Positions 11,600 through 20,994 are shown, counted from the stretch's first letter. The stretch is DNA of 34,662 nt from an uncultured Planctomycetaceae bacterium (GCA_903951635.1 CAJBCV010000049.1:1-34662); one strand, 5' to 3'. Numbers and translations: made by a program. Notes: generated by a model from the sequence alone, not told the origin.

Positions 11600-12430
11600 T
11601 CAGGCGGAATAGAGCACGGGGTTGAGCGGATCGGCCATCACATCCCCCACCTGCGTCGACGGGGTCCAGGCGCGCTGGTCGGCCTCCTGCCAGGTGTTCT
11701 TCGGCTGCGCCAGCCGCATCGCCTCGTCCATGTAGATCACCGTGTGCACCCGCCGGGCCTCGGTGGTGGTGTTCGGCCCGGCCCGGTGGAGCGTCCAGCC
11801 GAGATGGAAGGAGACCTCGCCGGCGGCATACGGCTCGATCACCTCGGTGATCCCATCGGCGGCGATCGCTTCCTTGATCAGTCGCTCCGAATCATCCGAG
11901 ATGGCGAGATCGCGGCCGATGCGCTTGAGGTGGGTGCCGGGGGCGAACGACAGCGGCCCACGCTCGAGCGGCACGGCGTGGAGCGGGATCCAGGCCGTGA
12001 CGCACAAGCCCGAGGCCATCGGCCAGTACTGCTGATCGGCATGCCACGGCGTGAACCCGCCGCCGGGCTCCTTGAAGAGCGCCTGGTCGTGCCACAGCCG
12101 CACTCCCGCCGTGCCGAGCAGCGCGGTGGCGATGCCGGCCAGTCGGCGCGAGGTACTCACGGCCCGGGCTTCGTCGGACTTCAACCACAGATTGAAGACC
12201 TGGATAAACGCTTTGCCGTAGGTGTCGCGCGACTCCATCGGCACGCCGACGAGAGGATTGTTGGTCTCGACGAGCCGGCTGATCGTGCCGTCGATCCACG
12301 CCAGGGCCCCGGTGGACAACACCCCGGGGATCTTCAGGTAGCCCTGTTCGCGGAACCGACGACGCGCTTCGTCGCTGATCGGGAACGGGGCTTCGAGTTC
12401 GGCGGCCACGTCGGCAGGGAGGGCAGTCAC
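11600..12430 (-). CDS. Phytanoyl-CoA dioxygenase (PhyH) family protein
   Basis: 276 residues. FREQGYLKIPGVLS is the typical PhyH opening. The iron facial triad is visible as H130 and D132 in PWHADQQYW and H215 in WTLHRAGPN; an Arg for 2-oxoglutarate follows in ARRVHTVIYMDE. RGPLSFAPGTHLKR is also characteristic. It would be an Fe(II)/2-oxoglutarate-dependent oxygenase of unknown substrate. The start is GTG 12430, with AGGAG 6 nt upstream. It lies 92 bases after the small coiled-coil gene and 71 bases before the kinase gene, so co-transcription is possible but not shown. Confidence 0.88.
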   Translation of the reverse strand: MTALPADVAAELEAPFPISDEARRRFREQGYLKIPGVLSTGALAWIDGTISRLVETNNPLVGVPMESRDTYGKAFIQVFNLWLKSDEARAVSTSRRLAGIATALLGTAGVRLWHDQALFKEPGGGFTPWHADQQYWPMASGLCVTAWIPLHAVPLERGPLSFAPGTHLKRIGRDLAISDDSERLIKEAIAADGITEVIEPYAAGEVSFHLGWTLHRAGPNTTTEARRVHTVIYMDEAMRLAQPKNTWQEADQRAWTPSTQVGDVMADPLNPVLYSA

Positions 12431-12522
12431 GGTTCACTCCTGGAAGCGGTCAGCGGGGGCGAAGGAGATGCCCCGTGCCGGGGCTGCCGGAAATCCGGAG
12501 CCGGGGCTCGAGCACCGCGTCA

Positions 12523-12693
12523 TCAGCCCTTCTTGAGATTGGCAAGCTCGGCATGGGCCGCAGCGAGGTCCTTCTCGAGCCGCGGCACCTCGGCTGGATC
12601 GTCGGGTTGCTTCTTCGCCCCGGCGAGGAGCTGCTGGAGCTTCGCGATCTTCTGCTGCAACACCTCGATCCGCTTCTTGTCCTTCTTGTCCAT
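12523..12693 (-). CDS. Small conserved coiled-coil protein, function unknown
   Basis: 56 residues starting MDKKDKKRIEVLQQKIAKL. Heptad-like Leu/Ile spacing over almost the whole length (IEVLQQKIAKLQQLLAG; LEKDLAAAHAELANLKKG), with a Pro-rich break (PDDPAEVPR) between two helices, suggests a helical hairpin. I believe similar short proteins recur in planctomycetes but cannot verify it. ATG 12693 has AGGAA about 8 nt upstream; a longer reading from 12729 would lack a credible site and enter the neighbouring gene. It starts 32 bases after the CopD-like gene stop, indicating an operon. Confidence 0.68.
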   Translation of the reverse strand: MDKKDKKRIEVLQQKIAKLQQLLAGAKKQPDDPAEVPRLEKDLAAAHAELANLKKG

Positions 12694-12725
12694 CGGTGAC
12701 GTTCCTGGGAGTGGCGGGAGGGGGA

Positions 12726-13544
12726 TCACTTCGCGTCGGCCGGCGCGTCGGCGCCGGGCTCGGGCTCGCCCTCGTCGGGCGGGGCCACTGGCTCGCTCGG
12801 CCCCACGGCGGCCCCGTCAGCGGCAGCCGGCGGCGTCGCCTCCGGCTCCGGATTGCCCTCGTCGGGGGGCGGGGCATCGCCACCGCGCGGCCCGCGGCCG
12901 CGTCCGCCGCCGGCCCCACCAAAGCCTCCACCACCGCCGAACTCCTCGTCCATCATCATTCCACCACCGAATCCACCGCGCGGCGCCCCCTCCCCGCCTT
13001 CGCCGCCGAGGCGTTCGCCATCGGTGGCCGAGGCCACGGTATTCGGGCCGGTGTGCATTTGGCGGAGGTAGCCGGAGAGGATCACGATGGCGAGGCCGAG
13101 GCCGAGGGTGATCGTGAGCCACTTCTTCCGGTCATCGCGCGCCCACTGCGTCGCCTCACCGCGGCCGATGAGAGCGCTGGCGAGATAGAAGAGGGCGAAA
13201 GCAAAGAGGATCTTCGCCCCCATGAAGGCGTGGTAGCCGTGGGCCTTCATCCACATCCGTCCGTTCCCACCCCAGGCTTCGGTGTTGGCACGGCTGATCG
13301 TGAGGAGATAGTTCGCCAGGCCGGTGAGGAGGAGGATCGTGATCGATCCCATCACCCACTTCAGCCATGACCGGCGGATCCCCTCATGGACGCGGCCCCG
13401 CGCCTCTTCGTCGAGGTCCTCGAGGGCCGGCAGGAGGGCGAATCGCGAGAAGATCAAGCCGCCCAGGGCGGTGATCGCCGCGAGAAGGTGGCCCCAGCGG
13501 AGGAGGAGGCCGAGGGGTTCCTGGAATTGCTCGAGGATCTGCAT
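12726..13544 (-). CDS. CopD-like integral membrane protein with Gly/Pro/Glu-rich tail
   Basis: 272 residues. Four hydrophobic segments are apparent: [59 protein letters not shown] and [18 protein letters not shown]. The layout, with a WGH motif in helix 1 and an H-x3-G/K helix 3, resembles CopD/DUF4149-type or HemJ-like four-helix proteins. The last 90 residues are low-complexity: a Gly-rich stretch ([18 protein letters not shown]) then acidic Pro/Glu repeats, probably disordered and outside the bilayer. A role in copper or haem handling is only suggested by fold resemblance. ATG 13544 has GGGAGAG about 10 nt upstream. The first gene of a minus-strand run, divergent from tadA across 165 bases. 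Confidence 0.75.
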   Translation of the reverse strand: MQILEQFQEPLGLLLRWGHLLAAITALGGLIFSRFALLPALEDLDEEARGRVHEGIRRSWLKWVMGSITILLLTGLANYLLTISRANTEAWGGNGRMWMKAHGYHAFMGAKILFAFALFYLASALIGRGEATQWARDDRKKWLTITLGLGLAIVILSGYLRQMHTGPNTVASATDGERLGGEGGEGAPRGGFGGGMMMDEEFGGGGGFGGAGGGRGRGPRGGDAPPPDEGNPEPEATPPAAADGAAVGPSEPVAPPDEGEPEPGADAPADAK

Positions 13545-13709
13545 GGGGGCGGGCTCTCCCGGGGCCGGAATCGTTCGGCCGGTGAATTGGCTGGGTGGGG
13601 CGGGGCGATTCCGTCGCTGCCGGGTGGCGGCACGGATGAATCCCCGGCAGAATCGTACCGCGGCGGCGTCGGGCGAGGAAGCCACGGAGCCTGCCGCCGG
13701 AGCCCACCG

Positions 13710-14195
13710 ATGGACGAGATCCTGCTCCCCGGCGACTCGCCGCACCACCGCTGGATGCGGATGGCCCTCGACGAAGCGCGGGTGGCGGAATCGGAGGACG
13801 AGGTCCCGGTGGGGGCGATCGTCGTGGCCGCCGGCCGCGTCGTGGCGGCGGCGCACAACCAGCGCGAGCAACTCGCCGATCCCACGGCCCACGCCGAGAT
13901 GATCGCGCTGACGCAGGCCGCCGCGGCCCTCGGCTCCTGGCGGCTCGAGGGCTGCACGCTCTATGTCACCCTCGAGCCCTGTCCGATGTGCGCCGGGGCG
14001 ATCCTCCAGGCCAGGGTGCCGATCGTCGTCTGGGGCGCGCCCGATCCGAAAGCCGGGGCGGTGGAATCGCTCTACCGGCTCTTCGAAGATCCCCGCCTCA
14101 ACCACCGCGTCGACCATGTCGGGAGGGTGATGGCCGACGACTGCGGCCGGATCCTCAGCGACTTCTTCAGGCGGAAGCGCTCGAAGCCCGGCTGA
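13710..14195 (+). CDS. tadA: tRNA-specific adenosine deaminase TadA
   Basis: 161 residues. Zinc and catalytic motifs are complete: HAEM (His61, Glu63) and PCPMCAGAI (Cys91, Cys94), preceded by [11 protein letters not shown] and AHNQRE. The family converts A34 to inosine in tRNA-Arg(ACG) in the cytoplasm. The C-terminus ([10 protein letters not shown]) is the usual TadA ending, supporting this over a guanine or cytosine deaminase. ATG 13710 has GGAG about 8-9 nt upstream. It converges on citrate synthase with only 30 bases between the two stop codons, and no hairpin stands out there. Confidence 0.92.
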   Translation: MDEILLPGDSPHHRWMRMALDEARVAESEDEVPVGAIVVAAGRVVAAAHNQREQLADPTAHAEMIALTQAAAALGSWRLEGCTLYVTLEPCPMCAGAILQARVPIVVWGAPDPKAGAVESLYRLFEDPRLNHRVDHVGRVMADDCGRILSDFFRRKRSKPG

Positions 14196-14225
14196 AGCGT
14201 TGGGCCGGGGGCTTCCAGGCGAGTT

Positions 14226-15578
14226 CTAGCTCCGCTCGCCGATCGGGGCGAAGTCGCGGAGCGTCTCGCCGGTGTAGACCTGCCGCGGACGGCAGATCTT
14301 CTTCGTCGGCGAATGGTGCATCTCGATCCAGTGGGCGATCCAGCCGGGGAGGCGGCCCATCGCGAACAGCACCGTGAACATCTGCACGGGGATTCCCATC
14401 GCGCGGTAGATCACGCCGGAGTAGAAGTCGACGTTGGGGTAGAGCTTCCGCTCGACGAAGTATTCGTCGGCCAGGGCCACTTCCTCGAGTTGCTGGGCGA
14501 TGTCGAAGATCGGGTCGTGGCGAGCGATCTTCGCCAGGAGGCGGTCGCAGGTCGCCTTGATGAGGCGGGCCCGCGGGTCGTAATTCTTGTAGACGCGGTG
14601 GCCGAAGCCCATCAGACGGAAGCCCGAATCCTTCTTCTTGGCCAGGTCGACGTATTTCTTCACATTGCCGCCGTCGGCACCGATCTTCTCGAGCATCTCG
14701 ACGCACGCCTGGTTGGCACCGCCGTGGAGCGGTCCCCAGAGGGCCGAGATGCCGGCCGAGATGCTCGCGAACAGATTCGCGTCGCTCGAGCCGACCATCC
14801 GCACCGTCGACGTCGAGCAGTTTTGCTCGTGGTCGGCGTGAACGATGAGGAGCATGTCGAGGGCGTCGGCGAAGTCGGGGTCGACGTGGTATTCCTCGCA
14901 CGGCACCGCGAACATCATCTGGAGGAAGTTCTCGCAGTACGACAGATCGTTGCGCGGATAGATCAGCGGCTGGCCGATCGACTTCTTGTGGGCGTAGGCG
15001 GCGATCGTCGGCAGCTTCGCCATGAGCCGGTGAACGCTCACCTCCACCTGCCGCGGATCACGGACGTCGAGCGAATCCTGGTAGAAGGTCGAGAGGGCGC
15101 CGACGACGCTCCCCAGCGTGGCCATCGGGTGCGCGTCGCGGGGAAAGCCGCCGTAGAACGCCCGCATGTCCTCGTGGATCATCGTGTGATGGGAGAGCGA
15201 CGTGCGGAAGGCGTCGAGCTCGGCGGCGTTGGGGAGCTTGCCGTAGATGAGGAGGTAGCTCACCTCGACGAAATCGCACTTCTCGGCGAGGACTTCGATC
15301 GGATAGCCGCGGTAACGGAGGATCCCCTGCTCGCCGTCGAGGAACGTGATCGAACTCGTCGTCGATCCGGTGTTGACGAAGCCCTCGTCGAGGGTGATCG
15401 CACCGGTCTGACCACGGAGTTTGGAAATGTCGAGGGCCCGCTCGTTTTCGGTCCCCACGATCACCGGGAGGTCGTACGACTTGCCGTCGAGTTCGAGCCG
15501 CGCCGTCCCGTCGAGCTTCGTGCCTTCCCAGACGGGGGCGGCGGGCACGGTGGCGGGCTTCGGGGCGGTGGAGCTCAT
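14226..15578 (-). CDS. gltA: Citrate synthase, type I (hexameric family)
   Basis: 450 residues, near the usual length. The catalytic blocks are HADHEQNCSTS (about 247-257), GPLHGGANQAC (His285) and LYPNVDFYSG (Asp384), as in Gram-negative type I GltA; MGFGHRVYKNYDPRA is the citrate/CoA-binding block. It condenses acetyl-CoA with oxaloacetate at the entry of the TCA cycle. The start at ATG 15578 gives a short Pro/Ala-rich tip then LELDGKSYDLPVI; only a weak GGAA lies upstream. Its own promoter is proposed at 15650-15678. It follows the parvulin gene by 131 bases on the same strand but is probably an independent unit. Confidence 0.95.
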   Translation of the reverse strand: MSSTAPKPATVPAAPVWEGTKLDGTARLELDGKSYDLPVIVGTENERALDISKLRGQTGAITLDEGFVNTGSTTSSITFLDGEQGILRYRGYPIEVLAEKCDFVEVSYLLIYGKLPNAAELDAFRTSLSHHTMIHEDMRAFYGGFPRDAHPMATLGSVVGALSTFYQDSLDVRDPRQVEVSVHRLMAKLPTIAAYAHKKSIGQPLIYPRNDLSYCENFLQMMFAVPCEEYHVDPDFADALDMLLIVHADHEQNCSTSTVRMVGSSDANLFASISAGISALWGPLHGGANQACVEMLEKIGADGGNVKKYVDLAKKKDSGFRLMGFGHRVYKNYDPRARLIKATCDRLLAKIARHDPIFDIAQQLEEVALADEYFVERKLYPNVDFYSGVIYRAMGIPVQMFTVLFAMGRLPGWIAHWIEMHHSPTKKICRPRQVYTGETLRDFAPIGERS

Positions 15579-15649
15579 GGATGGGGGTTCCAACAGAGGC
15601 GGCGGCAGAAGCCCAGCCGCGGAGCACGGGGGGGAAGGAAAGCGCCGAC

Positions 15650-15678
15650 AGTTTATCCCGCGGAGTGGGCGTCGGCAA
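15650..15678 (-). promoter_or_regulatory. Candidate sigma-70-type promoter of citrate synthase
   Basis: On the minus strand, TTGCCG (15678-15673) is followed after exactly 17 bases by TAAACT (15655-15650); each hexamer matches the sigma-70 consensus at 4 of 6 positions. The transcript would start about 65 bases before ATG 15578. Confidence 0.45.
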
Positions 15679-15709
15679 TCAGCGGCGACCCACGGCCGGG
15701 CGGCTCGGG

Positions 15710-17143
15710 TCAGCGCGGCCGGGTCGGGCCTGCCGCTGGAGAGGTGCCGGAGGCGGTCTGCACGCCGTTGCCGGCATCGACGTCGAAGATCGTCCACACG
15801 GGGGTCCGTTCCCGGAGCTTGGAGAGGTAGTCGTCCATCTCTTTCTTGCGGCGCTCCAGCGTGAGCTGATCCTTGATGCCGACCTGGGCCTCGATGAAGG
15901 GCGTGCGGCCGGCATCGACGCGCTCGGCGACGCGGACGATGTGGAGGGCGTTGCCGTCCTCGAGGATCGCGGAAAGTTGGCCGGTGGGGAGCGTGAAGAT
16001 CGCCTCGTCGACGACCTTCGAGACGAGGCTCCCCTTCGTCGTCCAGTCGAACTGGCCGCCGCGCGAGGCCGCCGGCCCCTCCGATCGCTCCTTGGCGACG
16101 GCGGTGAAATCGCGTCCCTCGAGAACGTCGTTTCCCATCTCGGCGAGCTGGTTCCAGGCCTCCTGCCGGGTGCGCGTCGCGCCGAACTTCACCGTCAATT
16201 GCTCGAAGCGAGCCTTGGCTGGGAAGTCGTATTCAGCGAGGTGGGCCTGATACCACGCGATCATCTCGGCGTGCGGGATCTCGGCGTCGGATTCCACCTT
16301 CTGCTGCACCCACTGCTGGGCGAGGGCCCGCTCGAAGAACATCTTCCGGACGCGGTCGATCGACTGCCCGCGCGAGCGGAGAAGGGCCTCGTATTCGGCG
16401 GCCGAGTTGAGACCGGCGGCCTTGACCATCTGCGGGAGCTGCTGGGCGTCGAAGGCCTCGTTGACCTTCTTCTCGATCTCGGGAAGCCGCTCTTCGGGAA
16501 TCGTCCGGCAGGCATCGACGAACACGATCAGCGAGTCGACATGCTGCGGTAGCACCTGCTTGCAGATCTGGACTTTCAGTTCGCGCACCTGCTCCGGCTT
16601 CATGCCGGGGGTGACCTTCGCCAGCCACTCCAGCGCCGTCGGCGTGAGGAGATCCCCTTCGAGCACCACCTCGGGGCCGACGCGGGCGACGACCTTCGTG
16701 CTGCCGAGCGATTCAGCGCCGGGGACCGGCGGGCCATCCTCGACCGGCTCGTCGAACGAGGTCTGAATGACCCCTTCCGGTTCCTTTTTCCCGACCGGCT
16801 CCTCGTCGAGCGGATCGAGGGGATCGCCGGGAATGGTGCGGATGGTCGAGAGGACGTGGTTGTCGCCGGTCGGGCCACCGGGCTTGCTCGAGGGCCACGA
16901 CTTCGGCCGCGACACCGGGCGGGGGATGTGCGGGGTGAGGTTCGTCGTCGTGGTCGATGTCGGTGACGGGCCATTGGCCATCGTCATCGGCGCCTGCGTG
17001 GCCCCGGCCGATTGCTGGTCGAACTGTTGGGCGATCCGCTGCGCGAAAGCCTCGGGCTCCCAAGCCACAGCGGCGGCGAGCGCCAGCAAGGCCGCGATCG
17101 GGGTGACACGGCGGGGATGGCGATCGGAACCGTTCAGCGGCAT
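15710..17143 (-). CDS. Exported parvulin-type peptidyl-prolyl isomerase (SurA/PpiC-like)
   Basis: 477 residues. A signal peptide is likely (VTPIAALLALAAAVAWEPEAFAQ), followed by about 100 residues of low-complexity Ser/Thr/Pro linker. A SurA-like N-terminal helical domain runs from about VVARVGPEVVLEGDLL to DFPAKARFEQL, then one parvulin domain: FTAVAKERSEGPAASRGGQFDW, IFTLPTGQLSAILEDGNALHIVRVAERV. It would help fold or escort exported proteins. ATG 17143 has GGAGG 5 nt upstream. It lies 32 bases after the mfd stop on the same strand, with a hairpin between them, so an mfd-ppi operon with differential expression is plausible. Confidence 0.88.
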   Translation of the reverse strand: MPLNGSDRHPRRVTPIAALLALAAAVAWEPEAFAQRIAQQFDQQSAGATQAPMTMANGPSPTSTTTTNLTPHIPRPVSRPKSWPSSKPGGPTGDNHVLSTIRTIPGDPLDPLDEEPVGKKEPEGVIQTSFDEPVEDGPPVPGAESLGSTKVVARVGPEVVLEGDLLTPTALEWLAKVTPGMKPEQVRELKVQICKQVLPQHVDSLIVFVDACRTIPEERLPEIEKKVNEAFDAQQLPQMVKAAGLNSAAEYEALLRSRGQSIDRVRKMFFERALAQQWVQQKVESDAEIPHAEMIAWYQAHLAEYDFPAKARFEQLTVKFGATRTRQEAWNQLAEMGNDVLEGRDFTAVAKERSEGPAASRGGQFDWTTKGSLVSKVVDEAIFTLPTGQLSAILEDGNALHIVRVAERVDAGRTPFIEAQVGIKDQLTLERRKKEMDDYLSKLRERTPVWTIFDVDAGNGVQTASGTSPAAGPTRPR

Positions 17144-17153
17144 GTCGTCCTCC

Positions 17154-17175
17154 GGCCACCGTGGGAGCGGTGGCC
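17154..17175 (-). terminator. Hairpin between mfd stop and the parvulin ribosome binding site
   Basis: GGCCACCG (17154-17161) and CGGTGGCC (17168-17175) form a perfect 8-bp stem with a 6-nt loop. It abuts the mfd stop and lies just before the parvulin Shine-Dalgarno, so it could partly terminate or stabilise transcript ends inside the operon. Confidence 0.5.
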
Positions 17176-20100
17176 CTACGATCCCTCCCGGCTCCGCTTG
17201 ATGCGGGACGCGAGGGGTTGCCGCGCGGCTGGCGGCGGGGATGGGGGCGGTGCGGGTTTTTCGGACGAGGGCTCCTTGAGGCGCGGAGTGTTAGAAGGCT
17301 TCGTCTCCCGTCGCAAGACCACCCCCAGCGCGGCGATCAGACTCTCGGGATTGGCGAGAACGGAGGGGTCGAGGGGAAGATAGGCAGTACGGTCGTCGAC
17401 CAGCCGCAGCCGCCCCGCGGCCCCGCGCCCCGATTCCTTGATGGCCTTCATCCGCCGCAGGTCGTGGTGGCGGATCACCACCATCCCCGCCTCGCGCCCG
17501 ATCGAATCGACCCCGGAGGCTTGGGCGGCCACGCGGAGCCGCGCCCGGGCCAGGAGTCTCCCCACCGCATCGGGAACGGGGCCGAAGCGGTCGGCAAGCT
17601 CAGCGGCCAGGTCGTCGACATGGCTGTCGGTGGTCGCCCGAGAGAGACGCCGGTAGATGTCGATCTTGGCCCGCAGGTCGGCGACGTAGTCGCGGGGGAG
17701 GAAGGCGTCGCCGGGGAGATCGAGGGTGACTTGGGGGGGATCGGCGGAGGGGATCCGCTTCATCCCGCGGACGGCTTGCTCGAGAAGGCGGCAGTAGAGC
17801 TCGTAGCCGACGGTGGCGATGTGGCCGCTCTGCTGGGTGCCGAGGAGGTTGCCGGCACCACGGATCTCGAGGTCGCGCATCGCCAGTGAGAATCCCGCTC
17901 CCATGCTCGAGAATTCTTGGATCGCGCGGAGGCGACGCGCGGCGGTGGGGGTGAGCCGGGCCGACTCGTCGACGAGCATGTAGCAGTAGGCGCGGTGGTG
18001 GGAGCGGCCGACGCGGCCGCGGAGCTGGTGGAGATCGGCCAGGCCGTAGTGGTCGGCCTCGTCGACGAAGATCGTGTTGGCGTTGGGAATGTCGAGCCCG
18101 CTCTCGATGATCGTCGTCGCCAGGAGGATCTGCGTCCGCCCCTTGATGAAGTCGACCATCACGTCCTCGAGCTCGGTCTCCGAGAGCCGGCCGTGGCCGA
18201 TGCCGATCGTGGCGTCGGGGACGAGCTGCTGGATCCGGTGCGACACGAGGTGGATATCGTGGATCCGGTTGTGGACGAAGAACACCTGCCCGCCACGGGC
18301 CAGCTCGCGGTCGATGGCGTGGCGGATCATCGCCGGATCCCAGCGCGACACGCGCGTCTCCACGGCGAGGCGATTCGACGGCGGCGTCGCCAGGCTGGAG
18401 ATGTCGCGGATCCCGAGCATCGACATGTGGAGCGTGCGCGGGATCGGCGTCGCCGTCATCGTGAGCACGTCGATGCTCGCGCGCAGCGCCTTGAGCCGCT
18501 CCTTGACGTCGACGCCGAATCGCTGCTCCTCGTCGACGACCAGGAGCCCGAGGTTGTGGAAGTGAATGTCGGATTGGGCGATCCGATGGGTGCCGATGAC
18601 GACGTCGACGGTGCCCCGGGCGAGCCCCTCGAGTGTCTCCCGCTCCTCGGCCGGCGAACAGAACCGCGACAGCGACCGGACGGTGAAGGGAAACTCGGAG
18701 AAGCGGGCGGCGAAGCTCCGCCGGTGTTGCTCGCAGAGGACGGTGGTGGGAACGAGGACGGCCACCTGAAAGCCCGCCTCGACCGCCTTGAACGCCGCCC
18801 GCATCGCCATCTCGGTCTTCCCGAAGCCGACGTCGCCGCACAGCAGCCGGTCCATCGGGCGGGCCCGTTCCATGTCGGCCCTGATCGCGTCGGCCGCCGT
18901 CCGCTGATCGGGCGTGGGATCGAACGGGAAGGCGTCGGCGAACTGCCGCTGCCAGGTGGTGTCGGGGGGGAAGGCGATGCCGGGGCGGCTCTCCCGCTTC
19001 GCTTGCAGCTCGATCATGTCGGCCGCCATGTCGGCGATCGCCTCACGAACCGCCTGCTTCTGCTTCTCCCACAGCTTGCCACCCACCTTGGCGAGCTTCG
19101 GCGCGAGCTTGCCGCCGCCGACGTACTTCTGCACCAGCTCGATGGCGGAGGCGGGGACATAGATCCTCGTTGCCTCGGCGAACTCGAGGTCGAGATATTC
19201 CTCCGTCCGCCCCTCCTTCTCGAGCAGCCTCAAGCCCTTGTAGCGACCGATGCCGTGGGCGACATGGACGACGTAGTCCCCTTCGTGGAGATCGAGGAAC
19301 GTGTCGATCGTCCGCGAGAGGCGCTGCCGCGGGGCCCGCGCCGTCACGTCTTCGCGGCGGAAGAGCTCGGCGCTCGAGACGAGGACGAGCTTCTCCGGCA
19401 CGAGGCGGAAGCCGCCGGAGAGATGGCCGCGGGCGAAGTGGAGGCGGCCGCTGCGGGCCGGCGCACTGGCGGCGAGGAGCTCGGAAAGCCGCGCCTCCTC
19501 CGCCTCCGACGGGCAGACGACCCACACTTCCTGATCGCGTCCGACCGTCTCGAGTTCATCGCGAACGCGATCGAGCACGCCAGTAAATCGCTCGACGCTT
19601 TCCACCGAGAGATTCGCACTCGCCTCGAGGCTCGACGGGGCGACCGCCGCGAGCGTCGCCGACGGGAAGCGATAGATCCGTCGGAAAACGTCCTCCGGCT
19701 CGGAGAGCCCGACATCGGCGCCGAGCCGCTCGAAGGTCCGCCGTGCCTCGTCGGCGAGCTCGCCTGGCTCCACGAGCGCCCACCACGATCCCGGCGGCAC
19801 GATGTCGGCCAGCTGCGTCCGCCGCTCCGGGGCGGGGGCCGGAGGAGGCGCCACGGTGCCCTTCGCGCGGCCGCGCTTGCCGGTCGGTGCCGGAGGGGGC
19901 TCGGGGGTTTTCGGCCGGGGTGTGGCGGAGAGGGCCGTGACATCGATCGAGTCGAGGGTGGCCACGCTCCGTTGGGAGACGATGTCGAACGTTCGCAGCG
20001 ATTCGATCTCGTCGGCGTCGAGCTCGATGCGGACGGGGCGATCCCAGTCGAAGGCGAACAGATCGACGATCCCGCCACGGCGGGCGAACGTTCCCGGGGC

Positions 20101-20670
20101 CTCGAGGGCGTCGACGGCGCGCCATCCTCGCGAGCCGAGCCAATCGGCGAACTCCTGCGGATCGAGCTTCCCCCCGACCTCGAGCCGGCGGGTGCTGGCC
20201 TCGATCTCGCGCGGATCGGCGAGTGGAGGAAGGAGGGCCTGGATCGAGGTGACGACGATCGCCGGGCGGTCGCCGCCGGCCATGGTGAGCCGCTTGACGA
20301 GCAGGAGCCGGCCGGCGGTGGCGGGGTCTTCGGCGAGGTCATCCTCGCCGACGGCGAAGCTCTCGAGCGCTGGCAGGTGGGCGACGGGCAGATCGGTGAA
20401 CAGAGCGAGATCGTCGACGAACCGTTCGGCATCGACCGCATGCGGGAGGACGACGACAAGGATTCGCTCGTCGCCAAGCTCGCGGGCCAACGCCGCGGCG
20501 GCGAGCGCAGAACTCGAGCCCCAGGTTCCGCCGATCGTAGCGCCGTGTCCCTCTTCGAGACTGTTGACGACGTCGGCGAACCCGCTGTGCGAGCGCAGGA
20601 GTGCGGCCAGCCCTGCGAGCCGCGAAGACGGCCCGGGAGCGGGCGGCGGGGAAGGGGGAGGCGGAGCCAC
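17176..20670 (-). CDS. mfd: Transcription-repair coupling factor Mfd
   Basis: About 1164 residues. Domain order is canonical: UvrB-like N-terminal module (FARRGGIVDLFAFDW near 195), RNA-polymerase-interaction domain (EGDYVVHVAHGIGRYKGL near 463), RecG-like translocase with Walker A GDVGFGKTEMA (about 612) and DEEQ box (about 713), FVHNRIHDI, QLRGRVGR, and the C-terminal TRCF domain (DAFLPRDYVADLRAKIDIYRRL). It removes stalled RNA polymerase from lesions and recruits UvrA. A Pro/Ala/Lys-rich insertion at about 253-283 between N-terminal domains looks like a flexible linker. The start is uncertain: GTG 20670 is used because the family begins near there, but no ribosome binding site is visible and there is no early ATG. 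Confidence 0.95.
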   Translation of the reverse strand: MAPPPPSPPPAPGPSSRLAGLAALLRSHSGFADVVNSLEEGHGATIGGTWGSSSALAAAALARELGDERILVVVLPHAVDAERFVDDLALFTDLPVAHLPALESFAVGEDDLAEDPATAGRLLLVKRLTMAGGDRPAIVVTSIQALLPPLADPREIEASTRRLEVGGKLDPQEFADWLGSRGWRAVDALEAPGTFARRGGIVDLFAFDWDRPVRIELDADEIESLRTFDIVSQRSVATLDSIDVTALSATPRPKTPEPPPAPTGKRGRAKGTVAPPPAPAPERRTQLADIVPPGSWWALVEPGELADEARRTFERLGADVGLSEPEDVFRRIYRFPSATLAAVAPSSLEASANLSVESVERFTGVLDRVRDELETVGRDQEVWVVCPSEAEEARLSELLAASAPARSGRLHFARGHLSGGFRLVPEKLVLVSSAELFRREDVTARAPRQRLSRTIDTFLDLHEGDYVVHVAHGIGRYKGLRLLEKEGRTEEYLDLEFAEATRIYVPASAIELVQKYVGGGKLAPKLAKVGGKLWEKQKQAVREAIADMAADMIELQAKRESRPGIAFPPDTTWQRQFADAFPFDPTPDQRTAADAIRADMERARPMDRLLCGDVGFGKTEMAMRAAFKAVEAGFQVAVLVPTTVLCEQHRRSFAARFSEFPFTVRSLSRFCSPAEERETLEGLARGTVDVVIGTHRIAQSDIHFHNLGLLVVDEEQRFGVDVKERLKALRASIDVLTMTATPIPRTLHMSMLGIRDISSLATPPSNRLAVETRVSRWDPAMIRHAIDRELARGGQVFFVHNRIHDIHLVSHRIQQLVPDATIGIGHGRLSETELEDVMVDFIKGRTQILLATTIIESGLDIPNANTIFVDEADHYGLADLHQLRGRVGRSHHRAYCYMLVDESARLTPTAARRLRAIQEFSSMGAGFSLAMRDLEIRGAGNLLGTQQSGHIATVGYELYCRLLEQAVRGMKRIPSADPPQVTLDLPGDAFLPRDYVADLRAKIDIYRRLSRATTDSHVDDLAAELADRFGPVPDAVGRLLARARLRVAAQASGVDSIGREAGMVVIRHHDLRRMKAIKESGRGAAGRLRLVDDRTAYLPLDPSVLANPESLIAALGVVLRRETKPSNTPRLKEPSSEKPAPPPSPPPAARQPLASRIKRSREGS

Positions 20671-20994
20671 GGGAGGAGTGTAGCAGGGAGGACCGCTGCC
20701 GGACGCGCGCCGAAGCGGTCCCGGGGCCGGGGGAACGCCCGACCCCGAGACCGCGGGCCCGCGGAGAACGGAGGCCCTGCTGTCAGGGCGTTGGCCCCCG
20801 CCCATCCGCGGGGGGAGCCTGACGCGATCGTCGCGCTCCTCGTAGGAAGAATCGGGGCGGAGGTGAAAAACCTTAGAGCAAGGTGTGTGCGAACATGCCC
20901 CGTGGATTCACCGCAGGCCCTTTTTCAGACCGAAATCGATTGGTATGTTCTCTCCTTCTTCCGAGTGAGACAGCCTGACAATCTCGAGTGTCGC
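20671..20994. other. Divergent intergenic region, mfd / sigma factor
   Basis: 324 bases without a gene. It must hold the promoters of mfd (minus) and of the first sigma/kinase operon (plus). A 6-bp stem hairpin (GCCCTG-CTGT-CAGGGC, 20774-20789) is visible. TATGTT at 20944-20949 is a poor -10 candidate. The part from about 20860 is less GC-rich than its surroundings, as expected for a promoter zone. Confidence 0.5.

Noticed and set aside
12434..12934. Arg/Pro-rich minus-strand frame across the small coiled-coil gene
   Set aside because: It overlaps two better-supported genes in another frame and has shadow-like composition.
14313..15830. Plus-strand frame of about 500 codons opposite citrate synthase
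   Set aside because: It is a shadow of gltA, whose catalytic motifs are all on the minus strand.
20864..20880. Possible fourth copy of the PEP-CTERM promoter element (minus strand GCTCTAAGGTTTTT) before the first sigma gene
   Set aside because: Only part of the first block matches and the second block (AAATAGAGG) is absent at the fixed distance.
17917..20990. Very long open frame opposite mfd, running into the sigma gene frame
   Set aside because: It is antisense to an unmistakable mfd and translates to charged, repetitive text without domains. In such GC-rich DNA the opposite strand of a real gene often lacks stops. Only the part from about 20995 is a real gene.
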